Positions 34,101 through 41,151 of a DNA stretch of 64,000 bases are shown here, one piece after another (within the stretch, counting starts at the first letter, position 1; each line of letters starts with the position of its first letter). The position numbers and the translations under genes were made by a program. Under the pieces are notes generated by a model. It was not told the DNA's origin and searched no databases. It was given only the letters and a program-made list of their open reading frames with translations. The DNA is from Chloroflexota bacterium. GTDB taxonomy: Bacteria; Chloroflexota; UBA6077; FW602-bin22. Location of the stretch: NCBI GenBank assembly GCA_004297775.1, contig SCUE01000019.1:1-64000 (forward strand), in the 5' to 3' direction.

Positions 34101-35138
34101 CGGATCGGTCGGCATACCGAGGTTGTTTATTCCGACTGTCTGCCACGCGCGCCGTCCCAGGCTCCAGTATTCGTGATGGCTTGGATTTCCGTAGAAGTCC
34201 GGCCAGAAGAACGTCGCAATCTGGGTCAGCGGCAGCGCATATGAGCGGATCGTTCCAAAGTCAACCTGCCCAGCGCGCACGTTCTGGCCGATCAGTTCGG
34301 CAAACGGAATGATCTGGATCGCCGCGATCAGCAGTCCTGCTAATGCCATCAGCGCCAACTGGCCCAGAACGATCGTCGTCGTGCGCGGACCGGCGCGCCG
34401 CGCCACGCCGAACACGCGCCCGAGCGCGTAGAAGCCCAGTGAAAAGCCCGTGTACAGCGACATCTCCAAGTGTCCAGCCAGGACGTGGAGGGCCAGCGCG
34501 CACGCGCCCACGCTGGCGATCAGGAACCCGATCGCGGGCCTTCGATGTGACTCACCCGAGCGCGCAATCAGTTCGACCGCGACCAGAAGCACGGGCAACC
34601 AGGCGGCGCCACTCACCACCATCGGCCACGTGAACGATGCGATCAGGAAGCCACCGAACGCGAACGCGAGCGCGCCGACGATCGCGGCGCCGGGTCGCGC
34701 GCCGAGGACGCGCCCGAGCGCGTAGGTCCCGACGCCGGCGAGATATACGTGCAGCGCCAGGAATGGCCCGTACGCTCGCTCCACGGGGATGATAAAGAAG
34801 AGAATCCCAGGCGGGTAGAGTGCGCCCGACTGCCCGCCGGCGAGGAGGGGTAGCCCTGCGTACTCATAGGAGTTCCAAAGCGGCAGCGCCCCGCGCGCGA
34901 ATGCGTCGCGCGCCATCGTCTTCCAGGCGACGTTCTGAAGAATCGCGTCGGCGATGAGTCCGTTGCGCGGCACGGTTGCGACGCCGTCCGGGAGGGATGA
35001 CCAGGGCGCCACCGTCGTCAGCACGTCGACGGGCAACAGAACGCGAGGGCCGAGCAGGACATCCCAGAAGAACGCGATGACCAGGACCGCGAGGCCGGCG
35101 AGGGCGATCGCGTCTGGCTTCCAACCGCGACCGGCCAT
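31161..35138 (-). CDS. Fusion of a YfhO-like membrane protein and a polysaccharide flippase
   Basis: A single open frame of 1325 aa. Residues 1 to about 840 match the YfhO-type GT-C-like membrane proteins: an outer loop with LPLWNSYEYAGLPLLAGGQSG, an aromatic-rich series of helices, and a beta-rich exported part that ends GGYLVIAEYDAPGWRARVDG and VPAGRHTVETWY just before one more helix. From about 845 a complete Wzx/MATE-like flippase begins (ILTGMGAAMLNKSIDFAFAI) and runs to about 1290 with 12 or more helices. No stop or frameshift separates them. YfhO proteins are tied to glycosylation of cell-wall polymers and flippases export lipid-linked glycans, so the fusion would couple export with sugar transfer. 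ATG 35138 avoids overlap with the gene before it. Confidence 0.82.
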   Translation of the reverse strand: MAGRGWKPDAIALAGLAVLVIAFFWDVLLGPRVLLPVDVLTTVAPWSSLPDGVATVPRNGLIADAILQNVAWKTMARDAFARGALPLWNSYEYAGLPLLAGGQSGALYPPGILFFIIPVERAYGPFLALHVYLAGVGTYALGRVLGARPGAAIVGALAFAFGGFLIASFTWPMVVSGAAWLPVLLVAVELIARSGESHRRPAIGFLIASVGACALALHVLAGHLEMSLYTGFSLGFYALGRVFGVARRAGPRTTTIVLGQLALMALAGLLIAAIQIIPFAELIGQNVRAGQVDFGTIRSYALPLTQIATFFWPDFYGNPSHHEYWSLGRRAWQTVGINNLGMPTDPPGTIWWGHPKNYVEAAAYLGLMTIPLALLADWRRWNSAAGTLCALALVSLALAFGSPLYALFFFGVPGVDQLHTPFRWILPFSVATATMAALGVERLARATVPVVRVAGIAIAAVGSFGVLGVSVVALVPDPFIAAADSVVSRSNRLRRAFADGDALLSYEWRQVAVACLIVLAFGIIAIALARRSRWALPALAIVLAIDLFITHYGFNTHADPAPLYARFDNLAIPRHAESPFRVMGFGESETLPPITGALLGIEDARGYDTVIPRRYVEYWSLIEPPRGLMYSKLQGMVSADSLASPLLRFMNVRYLVTDREIDSPFVRSLPGTGLRIYELLGAGSRATVVGSSVVATRDRDALELLRDRAFDPTQAVILTSPDTDLARQGRPGRARYLERLPERATLDIDSPDGGYLVIAEYDAPGWRARVDGVESPVVTANHAFRAIPVPAGRHTVETWYAPASLRLGAALSGLGVATVVIAVALALWRLFVRGGDSTGRRFVRNILTGMGAAMLNKSIDFAFAIVSLRLLNPEGVGRYAFAIVISGYLEIVSNFGLNALVIRDGARKGSDLGALGGASLIARLAIWASGLPLIVAALFAWREAFGLTDDTIAATLLLSLALAPGAVAATYSALFGARERSDVPSALTVGTTVVKVALGLIVLFRGHGIVGLAAVAVLGNVMTAAALGLLAHRGAIVGRLRFDRQIAWGMVQPGLPLMINHLLATMFFKIDVLLLQPIRGDRELGLYAAAYKFIDGLGIISSTFTFAVFPILARAGGEAPTAMRHIYRTSLRALVTISIPIALILTALAHPLMLAVAGPSYVPEAVDALRILVWFLPLSYANGLTQYVLIAAGRQGAIVRAFVIALVFNLAANAVAIPAYGYLGAAAVTVASEVALALPFGQAVRASVGIDYLRTLAPLIAAAVAAAAAFAVVESITSGIVALLAAAIVAAAIVAVSGSLDAEFRSTIARSIGPLVRRRQPAELA

Positions 35139-35151
35139 CGCGGACACGACG

Positions 35152-35481
35152 TTAAGCCACCGTGGCAGCCGCGAACTCCTCGGCTGAGACGAACTCGCCG
35201 CCTTCAACCGAACGAGCGGCCTCGCGCCGGGCGCGGTCGTACGTCACCGTCACCGGAATGACTCGGAAGCACTTCTTGCCGACGATCGCCTTGGTCGTCG
35301 AGTAGCCGCGGGGGCTGTCGTCGCCGACTTCGAAGTCCGGCGTCAGATCGCGGATCCGATCGATGCGCGCCCGCAGAACTTCGCCGCACCGCGAGCACTT
35401 CACGTACACGTAGTCGCCGCGGTCGACCGGATCCTTGGATTGAGTGCCGCCGAAGAGCCGCTTGATGAAATCGAGCGCCAC
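35152..35481 (-). CDS. Zinc-ribbon-like small protein
   Basis: A 109-aa soluble protein. It begins MALDFIKRLFGG and has one CxxC in YVKCSRCGEVLRARIDRIRD, followed by PDFEVGDDSPRGYSTTKAIVGKKCFR with a third Cys; a metal site is likely. GTG at 35481 has AGGAG 5 nt upstream and is preferred over a much longer open frame. It lies between the GT-C gene (8 bp) and the YfhO-flippase gene (13 bp), clearly co-transcribed with them. Role unknown. Confidence 0.72.
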   Translation of the reverse strand: MALDFIKRLFGGTQSKDPVDRGDYVYVKCSRCGEVLRARIDRIRDLTPDFEVGDDSPRGYSTTKAIVGKKCFRVIPVTVTYDRARREAARSVEGGEFVSAEEFAAATVA

Positions 35482-35489
35482 CGTGACTC

Positions 35490-36788
35490 CTATCTGGCCA
35501 GAAGGCCGATGTCGGGTTCGATGAATCGAAGCAGCGCCACGACATCGAGTGCGGCCAATCCGAGTCCGACTGTCGCATACACGGCGCGGCGTTGTCGGGG
35601 GGCGATCAACTCGCGCAGCCCCGTGGCCGCGAACAGCGAGATCGCGGCGATGGCCGGAAAGACATACCGGCCCTGCGGCTGGAGATAGCGCAGATTGTAC
35701 GCCAGTGGCACGATCGCGACGCCGACGATGAGCACGGCCGCGAGCGCGAATCCGCGCCGAACCAGGGGCGTTTCGTCTCGCCAGAAGCCCCCCCACGGCG
35801 CTAGCCACAGGCCCGCGCCGATGGCGGCGATCGCGCTGGCGATGCCGAGGATCGCGTAGACCCGACCGTCCATCAACGTGCCCATCCAGCCGAACTGCCC
35901 CCAGAAACTCTGAAAGAACGTCTGGGCCATCGCCGCGACAAGTTGAGGCGTGGGCGACCCTGTCAACGGTTGTCCGACAACGACCTCGTCGTGGCGGCGC
36001 AGACCGAGCGGATCAGTCAGGCCGTAGATTGAAGCGCCGCGTGCGATCCACGGGATGACAAGCACGAGCGTTGTGCCGACGACGATCGCGACGTTCCGAC
36101 CGCGGTGTTTGGGCGGAGCGCCGGCCCACGCCAGCGCGACGATCGGCAGAGCGATGAATCCGGTGACCTTGGTCAACACGGCCGCGCCGGCGATTGCGCC
36201 GAGTCCGATCGCCCGGATCGGGGTGCCGCCATGACGAACGACGCCGAGGGCGCCCAGGAGCGCAAGTGACATGAGCGCCTCGACCAGGGCGTCGTTCGAC
36301 ACGCTCGTGGTGACGGCGACGCGCATCGGCAGAAACGCCACGATCGCGGCTGCCAAGAGGGATGTCGCCGGATCGACCATCCGCCACGCGACCGCGTACG
36401 CCACGATCAACCCGAACGCGCCGATTGTCAGTGTCGCGAGGCGCATCGCGACGATATCCGCGCGCTCCGGCAGCCTGACGGCGCGCGTCACAACCGCGAT
36501 CAGGCCGTAGTAGAGCGGCGGTTGGTGCGATTCGTATCGGATGGTCGAGACGTCCGACCCTGGCGGGAAGCGGGACGCCTTCAACCGTTCAAGGAGGTCG
36601 GAATCCCAGTCTCCGGCCGCGAGGATCGGCAGCGTGCCGGTCTCGGCGACGTGACGGACATAGTTCGCGTGGGCGGGCTCATCAGGCGCGTTATAGGGAC
36701 CGATTCTCGTCGCGTAGAGCGCGCCGATCGCGAGGTACAGGACAAGAATGCCCGCGAAGATTCCGTGATGGGCGTTACGCATCGCCAA
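35490..36788 (-). CDS. GT-C/DUF2142-like membrane glycosyltransferase
   Basis: A 432-aa polytopic protein with 10-12 helices. The first outer loop has NAPDEPAHANYVRHVAE with the Asp-Glu pair of GT-C enzymes, and ESHQPPLYYGL resembles the HPP motif of the PMT/ArnT group. It would transfer sugars from polyprenyl-phosphate donors on the outer face of the membrane. The start overlaps the GT2 gene by 14 bp. It is about half the size of the 889-aa GT-C at 10754 and lacks that protein's exported C-terminal region. Confidence 0.85.
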   Translation of the reverse strand: MAMRNAHHGIFAGILVLYLAIGALYATRIGPYNAPDEPAHANYVRHVAETGTLPILAAGDWDSDLLERLKASRFPPGSDVSTIRYESHQPPLYYGLIAVVTRAVRLPERADIVAMRLATLTIGAFGLIVAYAVAWRMVDPATSLLAAAIVAFLPMRVAVTTSVSNDALVEALMSLALLGALGVVRHGGTPIRAIGLGAIAGAAVLTKVTGFIALPIVALAWAGAPPKHRGRNVAIVVGTTLVLVIPWIARGASIYGLTDPLGLRRHDEVVVGQPLTGSPTPQLVAAMAQTFFQSFWGQFGWMGTLMDGRVYAILGIASAIAAIGAGLWLAPWGGFWRDETPLVRRGFALAAVLIVGVAIVPLAYNLRYLQPQGRYVFPAIAAISLFAATGLRELIAPRQRRAVYATVGLGLAALDVVALLRFIEPDIGLLAR

Positions 36789-37740
36789 CCGGCCGCGGAC
36801 CGCGCCGCATCAGCGATTCGATCACTCGCCAGTCGGCCTTCGCGCGCCCGTGCATCGCCGCGCGGCCGGCCAGGGCGTGGGGCAAGCCGCGAATACCGTC
36901 GAATTGTCCGCGAAGCCGCGCCAGCGCGGCTGGTTCCCGAAGTGCCTTCGGGGCGGCTTCGAGTGCGAGAGCGACCTGCCGACCAACGATCGATCGCCAG
37001 TGGCGTCGCGCGATCGGGGCCGGCAGGTCGCGAGCCGCGATCGTCACGAAGTTGCGCGCGCAGTAGTAGCTCGCAAACGCGCCGCCACCAGTGGCGCTCA
37101 ACCGATGGTAGACGCGCGCCGCCGGCGCAAAGACGCAGCGGTGTCCGCGTAGAAGTGCCCGAATGTTGAGGTCGACGTCCTCACAGTACGCGACCAGAGA
37201 TTGATCGAAGAGTCCGATGTCGTCGAAGAACCCGCGCCGATAGGCCGCCGCGCCGGCGCACGCGCCGAAGATGTAGTGATCGGCATCGTATCGCCCGTCG
37301 TCACGCTCCCAGACGCCGCGACTTCCAGGGATACCGTCGAGGCGGTAGTAGTCGCCGGCCGAGTGGAGTGTGTCGCGTCGATCCCACAGCAGCATCTTCG
37401 ACGCTGCGACCGAAGCGTCCGGCGCCGCGTCCAGCGCCGCGAGCAATTCCTCGAGCCAACGGGGCTCGGCTTCGGTGTCGTTGTTCAGAAGGACGATCGT
37501 GTCGCCGCGCGTGGCCCGGATGCCCGCGTTTACGGCCCCCGCGAACACGCCGTTCCAGGCCAAGCGCAGAATGCGTACGCTTGGATGCGTCGACTCGACA
37601 AACGCGACTGAGTCATCGGTCGATTCGTTATCGACGCAGATAATTTCGAAGTCCCGCTCCGTCTGGACGGCCAGCGCGGCCAGGCATGTTTCGAGATGGT
37701 GGCGGCCGTTGCCGTTCGGAATTACGACCGAGGCGCGCAC
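36775..37740 (-). CDS. Family 2 glycosyltransferase
   Basis: A 321-aa inverting glycosyltransferase of the GT2/rhamnosyltransferase type that works at the inner face of the membrane with nucleotide-sugar donors. Visible features: ASVVIPNGNGRHHLETCLAAL at the N-terminus, IICVDNESTDDSV, VLLNNDTEAEPRWL with the metal-binding acidic pair, and FDQSLVAYCEDVDLNIRALL (ED acid/base). It lies between the rhamnose-forming reductase (19-bp overlap) and a GT-C protein, so addition of rhamnose to a lipid-linked glycan is a fair inference. Confidence 0.9.
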   Translation of the reverse strand: MRASVVIPNGNGRHHLETCLAALAVQTERDFEIICVDNESTDDSVAFVESTHPSVRILRLAWNGVFAGAVNAGIRATRGDTIVLLNNDTEAEPRWLEELLAALDAAPDASVAASKMLLWDRRDTLHSAGDYYRLDGIPGSRGVWERDDGRYDADHYIFGACAGAAAYRRGFFDDIGLFDQSLVAYCEDVDLNIRALLRGHRCVFAPAARVYHRLSATGGGAFASYYCARNFVTIAARDLPAPIARRHWRSIVGRQVALALEAAPKALREPAALARLRGQFDGIRGLPHALAGRAAMHGRAKADWRVIESLMRRGPRPVGDA

Positions 37741-38588
37741 AGGTGATCGTGGAGCGCGTGTCGCCAGTCGCGCATCGTGACGCCGAGGGCGGCGGCAGCA
37801 GTGTTCGCAAGTGTCGAGTGCGCCGGGCGTCGGGCCCGGTTCGGTTCAGTCGCGCCGTCGGCCGTCCGCGTGGGGTGAACGATGTTCGTCCGTGAAAGCT
37901 CGTCGAGAATCGCCCGGGCGAACTCGAATCGGCTGCATTCACCAGCGTTCGACAGATGGTAAACGCCCGGCACGTCGGCCGCGACGAGGCGGCGGATACC
38001 GTCGGCCAGATCTGGCGCGAATGTCGGACTGCCGATCTCGTCGGCCACCACGCTCAGATCTTTGCCCTGACTCGCGGCGCTGCTGATCGCATTCACGAAT
38101 GTGCGACCCGATCCGCCGAATACCCACGACGTGCGGACGACGAATGTCCGCCGTGCCTGACGCAGCGATTCGTATTCACCGGCCAGTTTCGACCGGCCGT
38201 AGACCGAGAGCGGCCGCGGTTCGTCCCATTCGCGGTAGGGCGCGCCGCCGTCACCAGGGAATACGTAGTCGGTCGAGAGGTAGACAAATGCCGCGCCCAC
38301 GGAGTCGGCACACCGAGCCATCCAGCGCGGGGCGAACGCGTTGACCCGGAATGCGTAGTCGGGATCGGCTTCGGCCGCGTTGATGTCGACGAGCGCCGCG
38401 CTGAGGATGATCAGTTCGGGACGTTCGCGCTCGATCAGCGCGCGACCGCGCGCGTGATCGGAGAGATCGAAGTCATCGCGCGTCCAGGGCAGAACCGGAC
38501 AGTCGGAAAATACGCGCGCCAACTCCGTGCCGACCTGCCCGCGCGCCCCAACGATGGCCGTGCGTGGCCGCTCAGGTACGACGGCGAT
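37722..38588 (-). CDS. rfbD: dTDP-4-dehydrorhamnose reductase
   Basis: An NADPH-dependent reductase of about 288 aa that makes dTDP-L-rhamnose in the last step of that pathway. The N-terminal motif IVGARGQVGTELARVF is essential and lies upstream of the first possible conventional start (TTG 38522). Between an in-frame TGA, just upstream inside the miaB 3' end, and the motif no ATG, GTG or TTG exists; ATC at 38588 is the best-placed alternative. Catalytic residues are seen in YLSTDYVFPGD and YGRSKLAGE (YxxxK). Other rfb genes (A, B, C) are not in the window. It follows miaB directly. Confidence 0.85.
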   Translation of the reverse strand: MAVVPERPRTAIVGARGQVGTELARVFSDCPVLPWTRDDFDLSDHARGRALIERERPELIILSAALVDINAAEADPDYAFRVNAFAPRWMARCADSVGAAFVYLSTDYVFPGDGGAPYREWDEPRPLSVYGRSKLAGEYESLRQARRTFVVRTSWVFGGSGRTFVNAISSAASQGKDLSVVADEIGSPTFAPDLADGIRRLVAADVPGVYHLSNAGECSRFEFARAILDELSRTNIVHPTRTADGATEPNRARRPAHSTLANTAAAALGVTMRDWRHALHDHLCAPRS

Positions 38589-38592
38589 CGGA

Positions 38593-39993
38593 CTAGGTCC
38601 GTACCAGAGTCAGGCCACGCCGCAACGCCACGCTCGCGGCGGACTCGGCGACGACATCGCCACCGAGTGACCAGGGTGACGTGCGCGCGATCGTCACGCG
38701 AGCCAGCCGTCCGAGCCAGTTCTCCTCGTGGTCGAAAAACACGAGCTTATTGCCGCGCGTCCGACCCTGCCATCGGCCACGCACGCGATCATCGACCAGG
38801 ACTTCGACTGTGTCGCCCAGTATCGGCGCGTTGATCTCGGTCGCGATGCGCTCCTGGACGCTCTCGACGGCGTGCAATCGCTCGCGCTTCACCTCGCGCG
38901 GAACGTCATCCTCCCACATGGCCGCGGTCGTGCCGGGCCGGGGCGAGTACATCGCCACGTGCACGACGTCGAATCGCACGCGCTCGAGCAGATCGAGCGT
39001 CGCCTGAAACTCAGCGTCCGTCTCGCCGGACATGCCGACGATTATGTCCGTGGCCAATGTCACGCCGGGAACGCGTTGACGGATGCGGTCGATCAGGCTC
39101 AGATACCGTTCGATGGTGTAGCCACGCTTCATCCGGCGCAGCATCGTATCGCTACCGCTCTGGACCGGGATGTTGATGTTTTCCATCACTTTGTCGAGTG
39201 TGCCGACCGCATCGATGACTCGCTCGGGCATATCGGCGGGATGGGAGGTCAAGAAGCGAATGCGCCACAGGTCGTCGATCGCCGCGAGCGCATCGAACAG
39301 ATCGGCCAGATCGGGCCGACCCGGCAGATCGCGGCCGTAACGATCGACGATCTGTCCGAGTAGCGTCACCTCGCGCGCGCCCTCGCTGACCAGTTGCCGC
39401 GCTTCCGCGACGATCTCTGAGATCGGCCGGCTCGCCTCGCGCCCGCGGCGGGACGGGACGATGCAATACGTGCAGGCCCGATTGCAGCCGTTGATGACCG
39501 ATATCCAGCGAGTCGGGCGTGACTTCGTGCGCGAACCCGCGTCGTCCGAAGGGACGACGCACCCATCGCCCACCGCCGAAATGCGCAAGTCCGCGCCGAG
39601 CGTGAGAGCGACCAGCGCTACCCCATTTCGAGACGGCGCCGCGACCGGCGCCACCCGTTCGAGGAGCGATTCGAACTGGATCGGTCGAAAGAACTCCGAC
39701 ACGTGCGGCGCGCGTCGCTTCAAGTCGGAATGATCGGCGCCGACCATGCATCCGCCGACGGCGATGGTCACATCGGGCTTTCGGCGCTTCAGTTCTTTGA
39801 GCTCGCCGAGCTTGCCGAACGTCTTCTCTTCCGCCGCCGCCCGGACGGCACACGTATTCAGGACGATGACGTCGGCCTCTTCCATGTTGTCCGTGGCGCA
39901 CAGACCGCGCTCCGCCATCTCGCGACCGAGCCGTTCCGAATCGGCTTCGTTCATCTGACAACCAACCGTCCAGATGAAAAAGCTCTTGGCCAT
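38593..39993 (-). CDS. miaB: tRNA-2-methylthio-N6-dimethylallyladenosine synthase MiaB
   Basis: A 466-aa radical-SAM methylthiotransferase that modifies A37 of tRNAs reading UNN codons. The N-terminal cluster cysteines are C12 (TVGCQMN), C48 (NTCAVR) and C82 (GGCMV); the radical-SAM cluster is C170, C174 and C177 in CNRACTYC. A C-terminal TRAM domain (EVLVDDRVRGRWQGRTRGNKL) is present. ATG at 39993 is preceded 9 nt upstream by TATACT, with no ribosome binding site, which suggests a leaderless transcript. It heads the minus-strand glycan gene run, though its job is unrelated. Confidence 0.95.
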   Translation of the reverse strand: MAKSFFIWTVGCQMNEADSERLGREMAERGLCATDNMEEADVIVLNTCAVRAAAEEKTFGKLGELKELKRRKPDVTIAVGGCMVGADHSDLKRRAPHVSEFFRPIQFESLLERVAPVAAPSRNGVALVALTLGADLRISAVGDGCVVPSDDAGSRTKSRPTRWISVINGCNRACTYCIVPSRRGREASRPISEIVAEARQLVSEGAREVTLLGQIVDRYGRDLPGRPDLADLFDALAAIDDLWRIRFLTSHPADMPERVIDAVGTLDKVMENINIPVQSGSDTMLRRMKRGYTIERYLSLIDRIRQRVPGVTLATDIIVGMSGETDAEFQATLDLLERVRFDVVHVAMYSPRPGTTAAMWEDDVPREVKRERLHAVESVQERIATEINAPILGDTVEVLVDDRVRGRWQGRTRGNKLVFFDHEENWLGRLARVTIARTSPWSLGGDVVAESAASVALRRGLTLVRT

Positions 39994-40002
39994 CGCCCGC
40001 GA

Positions 40003-40008
40003 AGTATA
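40003..40008 (-). promoter_or_regulatory. -10 box of miaB
   Basis: TATACT on the minus strand, ending 9 nt before the miaB ATG at 39993. It lies back to back with the gcvH -10 box in a 43-bp divergent gap. Confidence 0.55.
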
Positions 40009-40019
40009 CGGACCCCGGC

Positions 40020-40025
40020 TATAAT
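40020..40025 (+). promoter_or_regulatory. -10 box of gcvH
   Basis: A perfect TATAAT ends 11 nt before the gcvH ATG at 40037. The bases between are CGGTCCTCCCT, with no ribosome binding site, so a leaderless or very short leader is expected. Confidence 0.6.
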
Positions 40026-40036
40026 CGGTCCTCCCT

Positions 40037-40411
40037 ATGTACCCAGAAGAATTGAAGTACACCGCCGAACACGAGTGGATCCGGATCGAAAATGGCCGCG
40101 GTCGTATCGGGATCACGTCGTTTGCACAGGACCAGCTCGGCGACGTCGTCTACGTCGAGCTTCCCAAAGTCGGCGCAACGGTCAAGCAGTTCGCGGTCTT
40201 CGGCGTCATCGACTCGGTCAAGGCGTCGTCCGATCTCTATTCGCCGGTCACGGGGACCGTCGTCGGAGTGAATGAGAACCTGACAACGAGCCCGCAGTTT
40301 GTGAACGAGGATCCGTACGGTGCGGGATGGTTGATCGACGTGGAGTTGGCCTTGCCGGATGAAGTTCCCGGCCTGATGGATGCGGCGGCGTATCAGGCGG
40401 GGCTGACCTAA
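40037..40411 (+). CDS. gcvH: Glycine cleavage system H protein
   Basis: A 124-aa lipoyl carrier that shuttles the aminomethyl group between the P, T and L proteins of glycine cleavage. The lipoylation site is K62 in VIDSVKASSDLYSP, and the family start YPEELKYTAEHEWI is intact. No gcvP or gcvT lies nearby. Regulation of the gene would be by the divergent promoter shared with miaB. It is followed after 22 bp by mobA. Confidence 0.95.
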   Translation: MYPEELKYTAEHEWIRIENGRGRIGITSFAQDQLGDVVYVELPKVGATVKQFAVFGVIDSVKASSDLYSPVTGTVVGVNENLTTSPQFVNEDPYGAGWLIDVELALPDEVPGLMDAAAYQAGLT

Positions 40412-40433
40412 GCGGACCGACGGGCGTCGGATT

Positions 40434-41030
40434 GTGATAGCGCCGCGACCGTTCAGCGCGGCGATTCTGGCTGGCGGCCAGAGTAGCCGACTCGGCTATC
40501 CGAAGGCGCTCTTGCGCCTCGGCACTGGGCACGTCCTGGTCGAGGATCTGGCGCGTCGGCTCGGGACGATCTCGGACGACGTGTTCATCGTCGCGAACGA
40601 CGCGAGAGTTGCCGTACCGGGGATCCCGTCGTGGCCGGATCTCATTCCCGGAAAGGCGGCGCTCGGCGGAATCCTGACTGCGATCGAAGAGGCACGATTC
40701 GACCGCGTCTTCGTGACCGCTTGCGACATGCCGTATCTCTCGACCGAACTCGTGTCCGCGCTGGCGCGCATCGATGGTGACGTGGTTGTCCCGACGGTCG
40801 AGGGCCGCTTGCAGCCGCTCTTTGCGATGTACTCGCGACGCTGCGCGTCATCGATACGCGAGCGCCTGGTTTCGGACGATCTCCGGGTTGTCGGCTTCTT
40901 TCCTTCGGTCGACACCCGCGTCGTGACCGAAGCCGATGTTCGTTCGAATGACCCGGACCTGGCGTCATTCCGGAATATGAATACGCCTGCGACGTTGCGG
41001 GAAAACTACGAGTGGCTGAACGGGGAGTAG
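40434..41030 (+). CDS. mobA: Molybdenum cofactor guanylyltransferase
   Basis: A 198-aa nucleotidyltransferase that joins GMP to molybdopterin to form the guanine dinucleotide cofactor. The nucleotide motif LAGGQSSRLGYPK is at the N-terminus, DMPYLS holds the metal Asp, and VVVPTVEGRLQPLFAMYS is conserved across the family. Starts with GTG at 40434 without a strong ribosome binding site. Its presence with two moeA genes shows the organism makes bis-MGD-type enzymes, which also fits tatA in the window. MocA (cytidylyl) function cannot be excluded. Confidence 0.88.
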   Translation: MIAPRPFSAAILAGGQSSRLGYPKALLRLGTGHVLVEDLARRLGTISDDVFIVANDARVAVPGIPSWPDLIPGKAALGGILTAIEEARFDRVFVTACDMPYLSTELVSALARIDGDVVVPTVEGRLQPLFAMYSRRCASSIRERLVSDDLRVVGFFPSVDTRVVTEADVRSNDPDLASFRNMNTPATLRENYEWLNGE

Positions 41031-41062
41031 CATCACGTCACAAGTTTGGCGGCTACCGCGGG

Positions 41063-41135
41063 CGGCCCCGGAGAGACTCGAACTCCCGACGCCCTCCTTA
41101 GGACGGAGGCGCTCTATCCCCTGAGCTACGGGGCC
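41063..41135 (-). tRNA. tRNA-Arg (anticodon CCT)
   Basis: On the minus strand, GGCCCCG pairs with CGGGGCC. The D arm is GCTC-AGGGGATA-GAGC, the anticodon arm CCTCC-GTCCTAA-GGAGG (anticodon CCT) and the T loop TTCGAGT. The discriminator is G and no CCA is encoded. It reads AGG. Confidence 0.95.
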
Positions 41136-41151
41136 GTATCGCGATTGTAAG

